Part shown: positions 7,554-15,583 of the stretch, in pieces
Numbering within the stretch: position 1 is the first letter of the stretch
Layout of the letters: each line of letters starts with the position of its first letter
Assembly: GCA_046346965.1 (NCBI GenBank)
Contig: JAXMHB010000017.1
Coordinates: 27,923-91,922 of the forward strand
Reading direction: 5' to 3'
DNA: 64,000 bases
Source: JAXMHB01 sp046346965
GTDB lineage: Bacteria; Pseudomonadota; Gammaproteobacteria; Xanthomonadales; SZUA-5
The notes under the pieces: generated by a model
The model's input: only the letters and a program-made list of their open reading frames with translations
The model's database searches: none
Told to the model about the DNA's origin: nothing
Program-made: the position numbers and the translations under genes

Positions 7554-8363
7554 ATGATCACAAACGCCAGACCCACGGCTTACGCACTGACCATCGCCGG
7601 CTCCGACTCGGGCGGCGGTGCCGGAATCCAGGCTGATCTGCGCAGTTTCGCCAGTCAAGGGGTCTTTGGTCTGACTGCCCTCACTGCCATTACCGCGCAA
7701 AACACCCGCGCCGTCAGTCAGGTCCAGATGCTGCCGACGCGCATGGTGCGCGCGCAGATCGATGCCGTGCTGTCGGATTTCCCGGTCGGCGCAGTGAAGA
7801 CGGGCATGCTGGGCAGCGGCGCGATCACCCGATGCGTTGCGGGAGCAATTCGGGATCGGGCGCTGCCCTGGATCGTCGACCCGGTCATGATTGCCAGCAG
7901 CGGCGCCCGCTTGCTGGATCAGGATGCCGAACGCAGTTTGCTCGACCTGCTGCTGCCGCGCGCCACGGTGCTGACGCCGAACATCCCCGAAGCCGAAGTG
8001 CTGCTCGGTCGCTCGATCACCCGAAGCAGCCAGATGGCCGCCGCGGCGGCCGAGTTGCGCACGCTCGGTGCGCAGGCGGTGCTGTTGAAAGGCGGGCACC
8101 TGAGCGGCCGCACGGTGGTCGACATCTACTGCGACGCCGACGGGGTCACCGAATTTGCCGCGCCGCGGCGCCGCTTCCAGGGTCACGGCACCGGATGCAC
8201 GCTGGCCTCGCTGCTGGCCGCCCGTTTTGCGCTCGGCGAGCGCGGACTGGTGGCCGTCACGTCCGCCATCGGCGCGTTTCGGCAGGCACTCGATGGCGGG
8301 GTCACGGTGGGCCGGGGCGAGGTCTACGTGCCTTACCCAGTGGGCGTTGCGCTGCGCCAGTGA
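7554..8363 (+). CDS. thiD: Bifunctional hydroxymethylpyrimidine/phosphomethylpyrimidine kinase
   Basis: 269 residues. Phosphorylates HMP and HMP-phosphate in thiamine synthesis (cytoplasm, ribokinase fold). Seen: ALTIAGSDSGGGAGIQADLR near the start, TAITAQNT, VDPVM, NIPEAEVLLG, LLKGGH and the ATP-site GHGTGCTLASLLAA (~residues 215-228). The start at 7554 is chosen because AAGAGG lies about 8 nt upstream; the frame stays open to 7497. No thiamine (TPP) riboswitch pattern is visible in the 128 bp upstream. No other thi gene is in the window. Confidence 0.95.
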   Translation: MITNARPTAYALTIAGSDSGGGAGIQADLRSFASQGVFGLTALTAITAQNTRAVSQVQMLPTRMVRAQIDAVLSDFPVGAVKTGMLGSGAITRCVAGAIRDRALPWIVDPVMIASSGARLLDQDAERSLLDLLLPRATVLTPNIPEAEVLLGRSITRSSQMAAAAAELRTLGAQAVLLKGGHLSGRTVVDIYCDADGVTEFAAPRRRFQGHGTGCTLASLLAARFALGERGLVAVTSAIGAFRQALDGGVTVGRGEVYVPYPVGVALRQ

Positions 8364-8366
8364 ATG

Positions 8367-8394
8367 GCGCCGCCCGCGTTGAGGCGGGCGGCGC
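8367..8394. terminator. Bidirectional hairpin between thiD and htpX
   Basis: A perfect 11-bp GC stem (8367-8377 with 8384-8394) and 6-nt loop sit between the convergent 3' ends of thiD and htpX. There is no T run on either side. Confidence 0.65.
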
Positions 8395-8407
8395 GCATGG
8401 CTCGGGA

Positions 8408-9286
8408 TCAGGCGCGATCGCGCAGTGCGGCGATGCGCTCTTCCAGCGGCGGGTGACTCATGAACAGGCGTTTCAGGCCGGCGCCGACGCCGCCACTGAT
8501 GCCGAAAGCCTGCACTTCGCTGGGCAGGGCGGTCTGGCCGTGATTCAACTGCAGACGCTGGAGCGCAGCGATCATCTTGTGGCGGCCGGCCAACTGCGCG
8601 CCGCCGGCATCGGCGCGGAATTCGCGCTGGCGCGAGAACCACATCGCAATCACCGAGGCGATCAGGCCGAACAGGATCTCCAGCACGAACACAATCGCAA
8701 AGTAACCGAGCCCCGGACCTTCGCCGGCTTCGCGCTTGAACACGACCTGGTCGATCAACTGTCCGAGCACGCGCGACAGGAAGATCACAAAGGTGTTGAG
8801 CACGCCCTGCACCAGCGTCAGGGTGATCATGTCGCCATTGGCGACGTGGCTGACCTCGTGCGCGAGCACGGCTTCCACCTCATCGCCGGACATGTTTCGC
8901 AGCAAACCGGTACTGACCGCCACCAGCGCGTTGTTGCGGTTCATGCCAGTGGCAAAGGCGTTGAGGTCAGGCGCCTCGTAGATCGCCACCTCCGGCATGC
9001 CGATACCCGCGGCCTGCGCCTGCCGGCGCACGGTGTCCACCAGCCAGCGCTCTTCGGGCGTCTGCGGGTTCTGAATCACCCGGGCACCGGTCGATCGCAG
9101 CGCCAGCCACTTGGACATGGCCAGCGAGATGAAGGAGCCGGCGAAACCAAACAGGGCCGCCATCACCAGAATGCCGGTCATACTGCGCGGATTCAGACCA
9201 AAGGCCGAGCCGAGCACACTCATCACCACACTCAACATGATGAGCACCGCAAAATTGGTACCCACTAACAGCAACACGCGTTTCAT
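8408..9286 (-). CDS. htpX: Membrane zinc metalloprotease HtpX
   Basis: 292 residues from the ATG at 9286, with GGAG upstream. Peptidase M48 of the inner membrane that degrades misfolded membrane proteins. N-terminal membrane helices (RVLLLVGTNFAVLIMLSVVM and ILVMAALFGFAGSFISLAM) are followed by the zinc site HEVSH (~residues 141-145). Two more helices follow, then a third zinc ligand Glu in FRADAGGA. Length and order match the family. The C-terminus has SHPPLEERIAALR. It is monocistronic, transcribed divergently from gluQ. Confidence 0.95.
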   Translation of the reverse strand: MKRVLLLVGTNFAVLIMLSVVMSVLGSAFGLNPRSMTGILVMAALFGFAGSFISLAMSKWLALRSTGARVIQNPQTPEERWLVDTVRRQAQAAGIGMPEVAIYEAPDLNAFATGMNRNNALVAVSTGLLRNMSGDEVEAVLAHEVSHVANGDMITLTLVQGVLNTFVIFLSRVLGQLIDQVVFKREAGEGPGLGYFAIVFVLEILFGLIASVIAMWFSRQREFRADAGGAQLAGRHKMIAALQRLQLNHGQTALPSEVQAFGISGGVGAGLKRLFMSHPPLEERIAALRDRA

Positions 9287-9400
9287 GGACGGACTCCAGA
9301 TTGCCAAAGCCACGGGGACGAAGGGTGGTGACGTTACCCGCGCAATTCAAGGACGATGGAACTTTCGTTCGGGTGTGGCTAACAGAATGTCTGCGCCGAC

Positions 9401-10285
9401 ATGAGCAATTCGTGCACGCCCTACTGCGGTCGCTTCGCACCCTCGCCAACCGGCCCGCTGCATCTGGGTTCGCTGTTGAGCGCCTGCGCGAGTTGGCTGG
9501 ATGCGCGCGCGAACGGTGGCCGCTGGCTGATTCGGATGGAAGACCTCGATCCGCCGCGCGAGGCGCCCGGCGCGCGGACGGAGATCCTTGCCACGCTGAC
9601 CCGCAGCGGCATGCATTCGGATCTACCCATCCGCGTACAGAGTGAACGCGCGCGCGCCTACGATGACGCGCTGCTCAGACTGCTGCGCAGTGGACACGCC
9701 TTCGAATGCCGCTGTTCCCGCACCGATCTTGCCACCAGCGGGGGCATCCATCGCGGGCCTTGCCGTGCTTCCGACCGCAGGCGTGCGCCGGCGATCCGCC
9801 TGCGCGTGCCGGATGCCGTGGTCAGCTTCGCAGACCGGATCCAGGGCAACTATGCGCAAGCCCTCGCGGTCTGCGTGGGCGATGTGGTGCTGAAGCGCGC
9901 GGATGGCCTGTACGCCTATCAATTGGCCGTGGTCGTGGACGATGCCGATCAAGGCATCACCCATGTGGTCCGCGGCGCCGATTTACTCGACTCGACACCG
10001 CGTCAGATCTATCTGCAGCGCTGTCTGGGTTTGCCGACACCCAGCTACGCCCACGTGCCAGTGCTGCTCGGCGCCGACGGGCAAAAGCTCAGCAAGCAGA
10101 ATCTGGCACCGGCGATCGTCGCCGGCACGGAGCTCCACGCGCTGCGACGCGTCGGCCGCTGGCTCGGTCAGCCGGATAGCGATGCCGACTCCGCATCGGC
10201 ATGGCTGGCACAGGCTGCTGAGCGCTGGCGGCTGGATGCCATTCCACGACGGTACGGAATACCGATCGGCGACGATCAGCACTGA
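9401..10285 (+). CDS. gluQ: Glutamyl-Q tRNA(Asp) synthetase
   Basis: 294 residues. A truncated GluRS paralogue without an anticodon-binding domain; it attaches glutamate to queuosine at position 34 of tRNA-Asp. Seen: YCGRFAPSPTGPLHLGSL (class I HIGH-type motif), RMEDLDPPR, zinc ligands beginning FECRCSR and ending with GPC, YQLAVVVDDADQGITHVVRG and the KMSKS-like KLSKQN (~residue 230). Length is normal for the family. Divergent from htpX, separated from phaB by 66 bp. Confidence 0.95.
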   Translation: MSNSCTPYCGRFAPSPTGPLHLGSLLSACASWLDARANGGRWLIRMEDLDPPREAPGARTEILATLTRSGMHSDLPIRVQSERARAYDDALLRLLRSGHAFECRCSRTDLATSGGIHRGPCRASDRRRAPAIRLRVPDAVVSFADRIQGNYAQALAVCVGDVVLKRADGLYAYQLAVVVDDADQGITHVVRGADLLDSTPRQIYLQRCLGLPTPSYAHVPVLLGADGQKLSKQNLAPAIVAGTELHALRRVGRWLGQPDSDADSASAWLAQAAERWRLDAIPRRYGIPIGDDQH

Positions 10286-10351
10286 TCGCGATCAGCCCGG
10301 GCCGTGTCCGCGCTGTGTAGAATCCTTGTAAACCTGGGAGGGAGTCACGCT

Positions 10352-11092
10352 ATGACGAGTCGTATTGCTCTGGTTACCGGCGGCACCGGCGGCATTGGCA
10401 CTGCCATCATCAAGCGCCTCGCGCGCAACGGCCACCGCGTGGCGACCAACTATCGAAATGAGGAAAAGGCGCGCGCCTGGCAGGAGCAACTGCGCGCGGA
10501 TGGCGTGGAGTGCCTGATCGTCCCCGGGGACGTCGCCGATTACAGTTCCTGCCAGAACATGATCAAGGAGATCGAGGGGCAACTGGGCGGCGTCGACATC
10601 GTCATCAACAACGCCGGCATCACCCGCGACACCACCTTTCACCGGATGTCGCCGGTGCAGTGGTCGGACGTGATCGCCACCAATCTGACCGGCTGCTACA
10701 ACGTCACCCGCTGCGTGATCGAAGGCATGCGCGCGCGCATGTGGGGCCGCGTCATCCAGATCTCCTCGATCAACGGCCAGAAGGGCCAGTACGGCCAGGC
10801 CAATTACGCGGCCTCGAAGGCCGGCATGCACGGCTTCACCATCTCGCTGGCGCAGGAAAACGCGAAGTTCGGCGTCACCGTCAACACCGTCTCGCCGGGC
10901 TATGTGGGCACCGATATGGTGATGGCCGTGCCGGAGGAAGTGCGCGCCAAGATCGTCGCGCAGATCCCCACCGGCCGCCTCGGCACGCCGGACGAGATTG
11001 CCTACGCCGTCTGCTTCTTCGTCGCCGAAGATGCGGCCTGGATCACCGGTGCCAATCTGTCGATCAATGGCGGACACTACATGGGCTGGTGA
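10352..11092 (+). CDS. phaB: Acetoacetyl-CoA reductase (PhaB)
   Basis: 246 residues. NADPH-dependent reduction of acetoacetyl-CoA to (R)-3-hydroxybutyryl-CoA, the precursor of polyhydroxybutyrate. Classical SDR: TGGTGGIG (~residues 9-16), NNAG (~86-89), catalytic Ser in ISSINGQKGQYGQANYAASKAG with YxxxK (Y-A-A-S-K). The segment SPGYVGTDMV and the end INGGHYMGW are typical of PhaB rather than FabG. The start at 10352 has GGGAGGGAG upstream; the frame is open to 10304. phaR follows directly, which supports the PHA assignment. A -10-like TAGAAT lies at 10318-10323. Confidence 0.9.
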   Translation: MTSRIALVTGGTGGIGTAIIKRLARNGHRVATNYRNEEKARAWQEQLRADGVECLIVPGDVADYSSCQNMIKEIEGQLGGVDIVINNAGITRDTTFHRMSPVQWSDVIATNLTGCYNVTRCVIEGMRARMWGRVIQISSINGQKGQYGQANYAASKAGMHGFTISLAQENAKFGVTVNTVSPGYVGTDMVMAVPEEVRAKIVAQIPTGRLGTPDEIAYAVCFFVAEDAAWITGANLSINGGHYMGW

Positions 11093-11101
11093 TGCCCTTC
11101 G

Positions 11102-11125
11102 GGCCGATCGCGCGCCCGATCGGCC
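11102..11125 (+). promoter_or_regulatory. Hairpin between phaB and phaR
   Basis: A perfect 9-bp inverted repeat GGCCGATCG/CGATCGGCC with a 6-nt loop lies between the phaB stop and the phaR start at 11161. No T run. It could stabilise the phaB message or limit readthrough into phaR. Confidence 0.45.
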
Positions 11126-11160
11126 TGCCCATGCTGCCTGCGTCGAGGAAACCCGCGCTG

Positions 11161-11670
11161 ATGTCCCGCATCCGAATCATCAAGAAGTACCCGAATCGCC
11201 GTTTGTACGACACCGAAATCTCGTCGTACGTGACGCTGGAGGACATCCGTCAATTGGTACAGGACGGCGAGGCCTTTGAGGTCCAGGATGCCAAGACCGG
11301 CCAAGATCTGACGCGCTCGGTGTTGCTGCAAATCATCACCGAGCGCGAGGAACAGGGTCAGCCGCTGCTGACCACCAACATGCTGTCGCAGTTGATCCGC
11401 TTCTACGGCGACTCGCTGCAGGGCTTCATGGGCAGCTATCTCGAACGCAGCATGCAGATCTTCCTGGAACAACAGCAGCAATTCCGGACCCAGCTCAACA
11501 CGCTGCTCGGCCAGTCGCCGTGGGCCGTGATGACCGACCTGACCGAGCGCAATCTGCAACTCTGGCAGCAACTGCAGCAGGGCTTCGGCAAGCCGCCGGC
11601 ACCGCCAGCGGCCACCAATGAACGCCCCAAAGCCGAGCCGGCGGCCAGCGCCCGGCCGCGCGGCAAGTAG
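11161..11670 (+). CDS. phaR: PHA synthesis repressor PhaR
   Basis: 169 residues. Begins RIIKKYPNRRLYDTEISSYVTLEDIRQLV, the defining N-terminal DNA-binding domain (PHB_acc_N), then the PHB_acc domain (residues ~60-130, 'LLQIITEREEQGQPLLTTNMLSQLIRFYG'). The tail is Gln-, Pro- and Ala-rich. In characterised bacteria PhaR represses phasin genes and leaves DNA when it binds nascent PHA granules. An in-frame ATG at 11092 overlaps the phaB stop and would add 23 residues; 11161 fits the family better. The phasin genes at 30.6 and 35.1 kb are likely targets. Confidence 0.9.
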   Translation: MSRIRIIKKYPNRRLYDTEISSYVTLEDIRQLVQDGEAFEVQDAKTGQDLTRSVLLQIITEREEQGQPLLTTNMLSQLIRFYGDSLQGFMGSYLERSMQIFLEQQQQFRTQLNTLLGQSPWAVMTDLTERNLQLWQQLQQGFGKPPAPPAATNERPKAEPAASARPRGK

Positions 11671-11672
11671 AC

Positions 11673-12560
11673 TCAGCGCGGATCGTAGCCGGCGTAATGC
11701 CGGCGCAGGGTCTCGTAGGCGGCGCGGTCGGCGTCGCTGATCGCTTCTGGCGTGTGAATTTGCAGCACCACGTATTGATCGCCGACGCCGCTGCCGGACG
11801 GCATGCCGCGGCCTTTCAGCCGCAGCTTGCGGCCGCTCTGCGAACCCGCCGGAATCGCCATCTCCACGGCGCCGCCCAGGGTCGGCACGGAGACACGGGC
11901 GCCCAGTGCCGCTTCCCAGGGGCTGAGCGGCAGCTGCACGGTGACGTCGTTACCCTCGACGGCGAAGCGCGGGTGCGGACGGATGCGCACCTGCAGCAGC
12001 AGATCGCCCGGGGTGCCGTCGGCGCCTATATGACCTTGTCCTGACAGGCGGATCGTCTTGCCGGATTGGATGCCCTTGGGAATCTTCACCTCCAGCGTGC
12101 GCAGGCCGCGCGGCGATTGCAGACTGACGCGCTGCTTGCCACCGGCGTAGGCCGTTTCCAGATCGATCTCCAGTTCGGCACGGGTATCGGCCGGATTCTC
12201 GCGGGCGCCGCGGCGCGGTCCGCCGGCACGCGCGCGGCCGAACAAGGACTCGAAGAAGTCGCTGAACTGGCCACCGCCGCCAAGGTCACCCATGTCGAAC
12301 TCAAAGCCGCCGCCACCGGGCCGGAACTCATCGCCGGCGCGGAAGCCGCCCGCGCGCGCCTGATCGTAAGCGGCGCGCCGTTCCGGCTCGCGCAGCGCCT
12401 CGAAGGCCTCGTTGATGTCCTTGAAGCGCTCCTCGGCGTTCTTTTCCTTGCTGACGTCCGGGTGAAACTTGCGCGCCAGCTTGCGATAGGCCGACTTGAT
12501 CTCGTCGGCGCTGGCATCCGGCTTGACGCCCAACACATCGTAGTAGTCCTTGAAGCGCAT
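11673..12560 (-). CDS. cbpA: DnaJ-like co-chaperone CbpA
   Basis: 295 residues. J domain at the N-terminus (FKDYYDVLGVKPDASADEIKSAYRKL...HPD, with the HPD motif at ~residues 33-35). A Gly/Phe-rich linker follows (~70-110), then two beta-barrel substrate domains without the zinc fingers of DnaJ. This is the CbpA type: it stimulates DnaK and can bind nucleoid DNA. The ATG at 12560 is preferred over a GTG two codons upstream. It follows hsp20 on the same strand and probably shares its heat-shock promoter, with two hairpins in the gap. Confidence 0.9.
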   Translation of the reverse strand: MRFKDYYDVLGVKPDASADEIKSAYRKLARKFHPDVSKEKNAEERFKDINEAFEALREPERRAAYDQARAGGFRAGDEFRPGGGGFEFDMGDLGGGGQFSDFFESLFGRARAGGPRRGARENPADTRAELEIDLETAYAGGKQRVSLQSPRGLRTLEVKIPKGIQSGKTIRLSGQGHIGADGTPGDLLLQVRIRPHPRFAVEGNDVTVQLPLSPWEAALGARVSVPTLGGAVEMAIPAGSQSGRKLRLKGRGMPSGSGVGDQYVVLQIHTPEAISDADRAAYETLRRHYAGYDPR

Positions 12561-12608
12561 GGTCACCGTCGTCTGCGTGAGATGGTCGGAATGATGGGCC
12601 CTTTACGA

Positions 12609-12674
12609 GCGCCGCGCAGGTCGGTCGATCTGCGCGGCGCGGTCTGGACAGCGCGGGGCTCGGCGGCCCCGCGC
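12609..12674 (-). promoter_or_regulatory. Two strong hairpins between hsp20 and cbpA
   Basis: Two perfect stems in tandem: 11 bp (12609-12619 with 12630-12640) and 9 bp (12651-12659 with 12666-12674). They could act as a partial terminator or RNase barrier that sets the Hsp20:CbpA ratio. This is inference. Confidence 0.5.
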
Positions 12675-12700
12675 ACACGGTCGCTGGCGCCGACCTCGGC

Positions 12701-13150
12701 TTACTGGTGGATGGTGATCCGGCGCGGCGTGGTCTCCGGCCGCTTGGGAATCACGACTTCGAGCACGCCGTGCTTGCCACTGGCGGTGATGCCATCGGCG
12801 TCGGCGCTGTCGGGCAGCGCGAAGCGTCGATAGAACAGCCCGCGCGAGCGCTCCACCCGCGTGTACTTCTCGTTCTCTTCCTTGGTGTCGGTCTTGCGCT
12901 CGCCCTTGATGGTCAGGATGCCCTTCTCCATATGGATCTCGATGTCCTTCGGATCCACCCCAGGAATATCGGCCTGGATGACGAAGCGCTGCGGCTCTTC
13001 CTTCACGTCCACATGCGGCGTCCACTGACTGGTGACCACACTGGACGCGTCCTGAGCCTCGCCGCCGTTGAAGAACTTCTCGATCAACTCGCGAAACTCA
13101 TTCGGGGTATTGGCCGGCAGATTCCACGGGTTGTAGCGGGTAATAGCCAT
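12701..13150 (-). CDS. Small heat-shock protein Hsp20
   Basis: 149 residues. An alpha-crystallin domain (residues ~40-140) with PHVDVKEEPQRFVIQADIPGVD, KGILTIKGER, the A-x-x-x-G-V-L-like segment GKHGVLEVVIPK and a C-terminal ITIH anchor (IxI motif). ATP-independent holdase that keeps unfolded proteins soluble for DnaK. The ATG at 13150 has a strong GGAGGAG site; an ORF extension to 13198 is not needed. It is first in a heat-shock unit with cbpA, and a near-consensus sigma-32 promoter is seen about 40 nt upstream. Confidence 0.95.
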   Translation of the reverse strand: MAITRYNPWNLPANTPNEFRELIEKFFNGGEAQDASSVVTSQWTPHVDVKEEPQRFVIQADIPGVDPKDIEIHMEKGILTIKGERKTDTKEENEKYTRVERSRGLFYRRFALPDSADADGITASGKHGVLEVVIPKRPETTPRRITIHQ

Positions 13151-13198
13151 GAACTCCTCCGATCTTCTGGTTTGCGGCGCGATTGCCGCCATGACCAC

Positions 13199-13227
13199 TA
13201 GATGGGGTTCAGGCGCAGGCTTTCAAG
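13199..13227 (-). promoter_or_regulatory. Sigma-32 heat-shock promoter of hsp20-cbpA
   Basis: On the minus strand CTTGAAA (13221-13227) and CCCCATCTA (13199-13207) are separated by 13 bp. This matches the RpoH consensus CTTGAAA-N11-16-CCCCATnT almost exactly. The expected start point is about 13190, giving a leader of about 40 nt before the hsp20 ATG. Confidence 0.88.
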
Positions 13228-13276
13228 CGCAGGTGGTCGAACCGCGACGCGGCAGGCCGGTGCGGAGGACACGGCG

Positions 13277-13356
13277 ATCAGAAGCGGCTTTGCGCCGCAG
13301 AGCCACGGACCGCGCCTGGCGGCAGACGATTCTGGACTCGAAGCGCGGCTCACAAG
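13277..13356 (-). repeat. Second copy of the dispersed intergenic repeat
   Basis: Read on the minus strand this segment matches 870-950: GTGAGCCGCG, then CAGAATCGTCTGCCGC, then AGGCGCGGTCCG-like and CAAAGCCG blocks appear in the same order with small gaps. It is inverted relative to the first copy. No gene is seen here. Confidence 0.7.
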
Positions 13357-13370
13357 ACTGGTTCGGAATC

Positions 13371-13640
13371 CCTGTCTCGCCTACGACGCGCTTTCCCGTC
13401 CTGCAGTCCGGCGACAGAACCACGCAAGCGCCCCACGGCTGGTCCCGCGCCCCCTTACCCCCGCCCCGCTTTTGCGCTTCCGCACCCATGCTGGGCAAGC
13501 ATCGTGTTTGGGCTCCCAGTCTCGCCTTCGTCACGCTGACCCGTCCCGCAAACCTGGCGACAGCGCCACGCAGGCGCCGCACGGCTGGTCCCCCGCCCCC
13601 CCGCCCCACCTTTGCCCACACCCACCCGTGTTTGGCGAGA
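13371..13640. repeat. Imperfect tandem duplication of about 146 bp, non-coding
   Basis: Two consecutive units start with TGTCTCGCCT (13371) and AGTCTCGCCT (13517). Each contains a CCCGTCC...GGCGACAG...CCACGCA.GCGCC.CACGGCTGGTCCC block (13395-13447 and 13540-13593), then a C-rich tract. The first unit's opening (TCCCTGTCTCGCC) is also present at 1121-1133, and the end (TGTTTGGCGAGAGG) resembles 2650-2663. No coding signal in 13228-13646. Confidence 0.7.
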
Positions 13641-13646
13641 GGTTTC

Positions 13647-14180
13647 CTAGACGCAGGCCAGACTCAGGCGCGCCAACAGGGCACCCAGCGCCGAAGCAGC
13701 CAGTACATCGCTGGGGTAATGCAGACCGAGCACCACCCGCGAGAGCGCGACGCTGAGCGCGAAGGGCACCAGCAGCAGGGCGAGCGCCGGCAGATAGCTC
13801 AGCGCTACCCAGGTGAAGCTGACCGCATGCAGCGTGTGGCCGGAGGGAAAACTGAACTCGTCGAGCGGCGCCACGCTCACGGCGATCTGCGGATGCCGAT
13901 GCAAGGGGCGCGGACGGCGACTCCAACGCTTCAGTCCGTGGTAGAGCAGCAGGGCGATGGCCCCGACGACCAGCATATGCAGCGCCGCCTGCAGGCCGCG
14001 ATCCCGGTCCAGCAACGGCATTGCCAGACACAGCAGCAACCAGAACCAGCCATCTCCCAGCCAACTGACCGCGGCAAAGTAGCGCTGTACCGGGCGTCGC
14101 CGCGCCAGTCGGTTGATGCGCAAACACCAGGACACATCCTGCGCCAGCAGGCGCCCGGCGGCGATTCCCAAGGCACTCAT
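13647..14180 (-). CDS. PAP2-family membrane phosphatase
   Basis: 177 residues, mostly hydrophobic, about five membrane segments. The three phosphatase signature motifs are in order: KRWSRRPRP (~residues 64-72), PSGH (~92-95) and SRVVLGLHYPSD (~147-158). Hydrolyses lipid phosphates such as phosphatidate or undecaprenyl diphosphate at the inner membrane; the natural substrate is unknown. Its ATG overlaps the stop of the upstream glycosyltransferase (ATGA), which suggests the two act in the same lipid or glycolipid pathway. Confidence 0.88.
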   Translation of the reverse strand: MSALGIAAGRLLAQDVSWCLRINRLARRRPVQRYFAAVSWLGDGWFWLLLCLAMPLLDRDRGLQAALHMLVVGAIALLLYHGLKRWSRRPRPLHRHPQIAVSVAPLDEFSFPSGHTLHAVSFTWVALSYLPALALLLVPFALSVALSRVVLGLHYPSDVLAASALGALLARLSLACV

Positions 14181-15358
14181 CGCGGGCTCTCCAGTTGGCG
14201 CAGCAGGTCGGCAAAACGGGCACTGACGGCGGTCGTCGTCAGCTGCTCGGCGCTCGCGCGCGCCGCCAGCGCCATCTTGCGGCGCGCTGCGGCATCGTGC
14301 GCCAGCGCCACGGCGCGTTTGACGTAGGCGTCGCTGTCAGCGTAGCGCACCGCGCAGCCGTTGACGCCATCGTCGATATGACGACCGGCCGCGCCGTAGT
14401 CGAAGGCAATCGTCGGCAAGCCACTCGCCAGCGCTTCCAGGGTGACGTTGCCGAAGGTCTCGGTCAGGCTCGGGAACAGGAACAGATCGGCGCTGGCGTA
14501 GTGCTCGGCGAGCGCCTCGCCGCGCTGCATGCCGCACCAGACGTGCTCAGGATATTGCTGCTGCAGAGCCGCCCTTGATGGGCCGTCGCCCACCCAGATC
14601 ATGCGCGCCGGAATGCCGCTCGCCTGGATGGCCGCCACCGTCGCCAACACCAAATCCAGATTCTTCTCCGGCGCGATCCGACCAACGAACAGCAGGGCCA
14701 GCGCATCCGGCGGCACGCCCCAGGCGGCACGCAGCGCAAGCGAACGCCGAGCCGGATGAAACAGATCGGCATCGACGCCGCGCGCCAGGATGCGCACATC
14801 GCGGAAACCTCCGGTCTGCAGTTCCGCCTGCAAGGCCTCGGTCGGCACCAGCGTGGTCGCCGCCCGGTTGTGAAAGCGCCGCAAGTACGCAAAGGCCGTC
14901 GAGCGCAGAAAGCCCAGCCCGTAGTGGCCGACAAAATCGTCGAAGCGGGTGTGAAAACCGGTCGCCACGGGTATGCCCATCGCGCGCGCCGCCGACACTG
15001 CCGACCAACCCAGCGGCCCCTCGGTGGCCACGTACAGCGCATCCGGGCGCTCGCGGGCGAACTCGGCCCGCAGGCGCCTCTGCGCTGGAAACCCAAAGCG
15101 CAGCGCGGCATAGCGGGGCAGGCGCGCGCCCGGCACTGGAAGTTCGCGCACGCCAGGCAGCGGCTCGGGTTCCAAGCCGGCCGGCTGCGCCGGACGCACC
15201 ACACGCACCTGATGCCCTTCGCTCGCCAGACCGCGTGCCAGCGCGGCAACGGTCAGCGCCACACCGTTGATTTCTGGCGGCCAGGTCTCGCTGACCATCA
15301 GCACATTGAGCGCTTTGGCCGCGCGCGCGGGCGCGAGCGCCGGCACGGTGGGCGGCAT
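14177..15358 (-). CDS. GT4-family glycosyltransferase (mannosyltransferase-like)
   Basis: About 393 residues, GT-B fold. N-terminal acceptor domain begins LNVLMVSETWPPEINGVA and includes the conserved GFHTRFDDF segment. The C-terminal nucleotide-sugar domain has FVGRIAPEKNLDLVL (~residue 220), GDGPSRAAL and the EX7E element in FPSLTETFGNVTLEALASG. Most like the MgtA/SqdX/GDP-mannose-dependent alpha-mannosyltransferase group that glycosylates membrane lipids. Start uncertain: ATG at 15358 is used; ATG at 15391 is in frame. The long antisense-of-sppA extension of this frame is not coding. Coupled to the PAP2 gene. Confidence 0.85.
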   Translation of the reverse strand: MPPTVPALAPARAAKALNVLMVSETWPPEINGVALTVAALARGLASEGHQVRVVRPAQPAGLEPEPLPGVRELPVPGARLPRYAALRFGFPAQRRLRAEFARERPDALYVATEGPLGWSAVSAARAMGIPVATGFHTRFDDFVGHYGLGFLRSTAFAYLRRFHNRAATTLVPTEALQAELQTGGFRDVRILARGVDADLFHPARRSLALRAAWGVPPDALALLFVGRIAPEKNLDLVLATVAAIQASGIPARMIWVGDGPSRAALQQQYPEHVWCGMQRGEALAEHYASADLFLFPSLTETFGNVTLEALASGLPTIAFDYGAAGRHIDDGVNGCAVRYADSDAYVKRAVALAHDAAARRKMALAARASAEQLTTTAVSARFADLLRQLESPR

Positions 15359-15583
15359 CGACACATCCAAAGGCAGGGAGCGAGCGTACATGGGCGCACC
15401 ATGACCCGCGCAGATGAAGACCAGATGCCGGAATGACGAAGTCCAGATGACAGGCGGCCAGCGAGGCCACATCGCGACGGCGTCTACACGTGACCACTGG
15501 GCCATCGGCCCGGATGCGGCAAGTCCGTATGATTCGCGGCCGGCGCGACCATCGGGTGCGCCTCGGCATCCTAGGAGAGTTTC

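Noticed and set aside
9287..9400. Sigma-32 promoter for htpX (CTTGAAT on the minus strand)
   Set aside because: The -35 half is present, but no CCCCAT-like -10 is found at a suitable distance.
13149..14327. 392-residue plus-strand ORF
   Set aside because: It runs through the intergenic repeats and antisense to PAP2; low-complexity composition typical of shadows.
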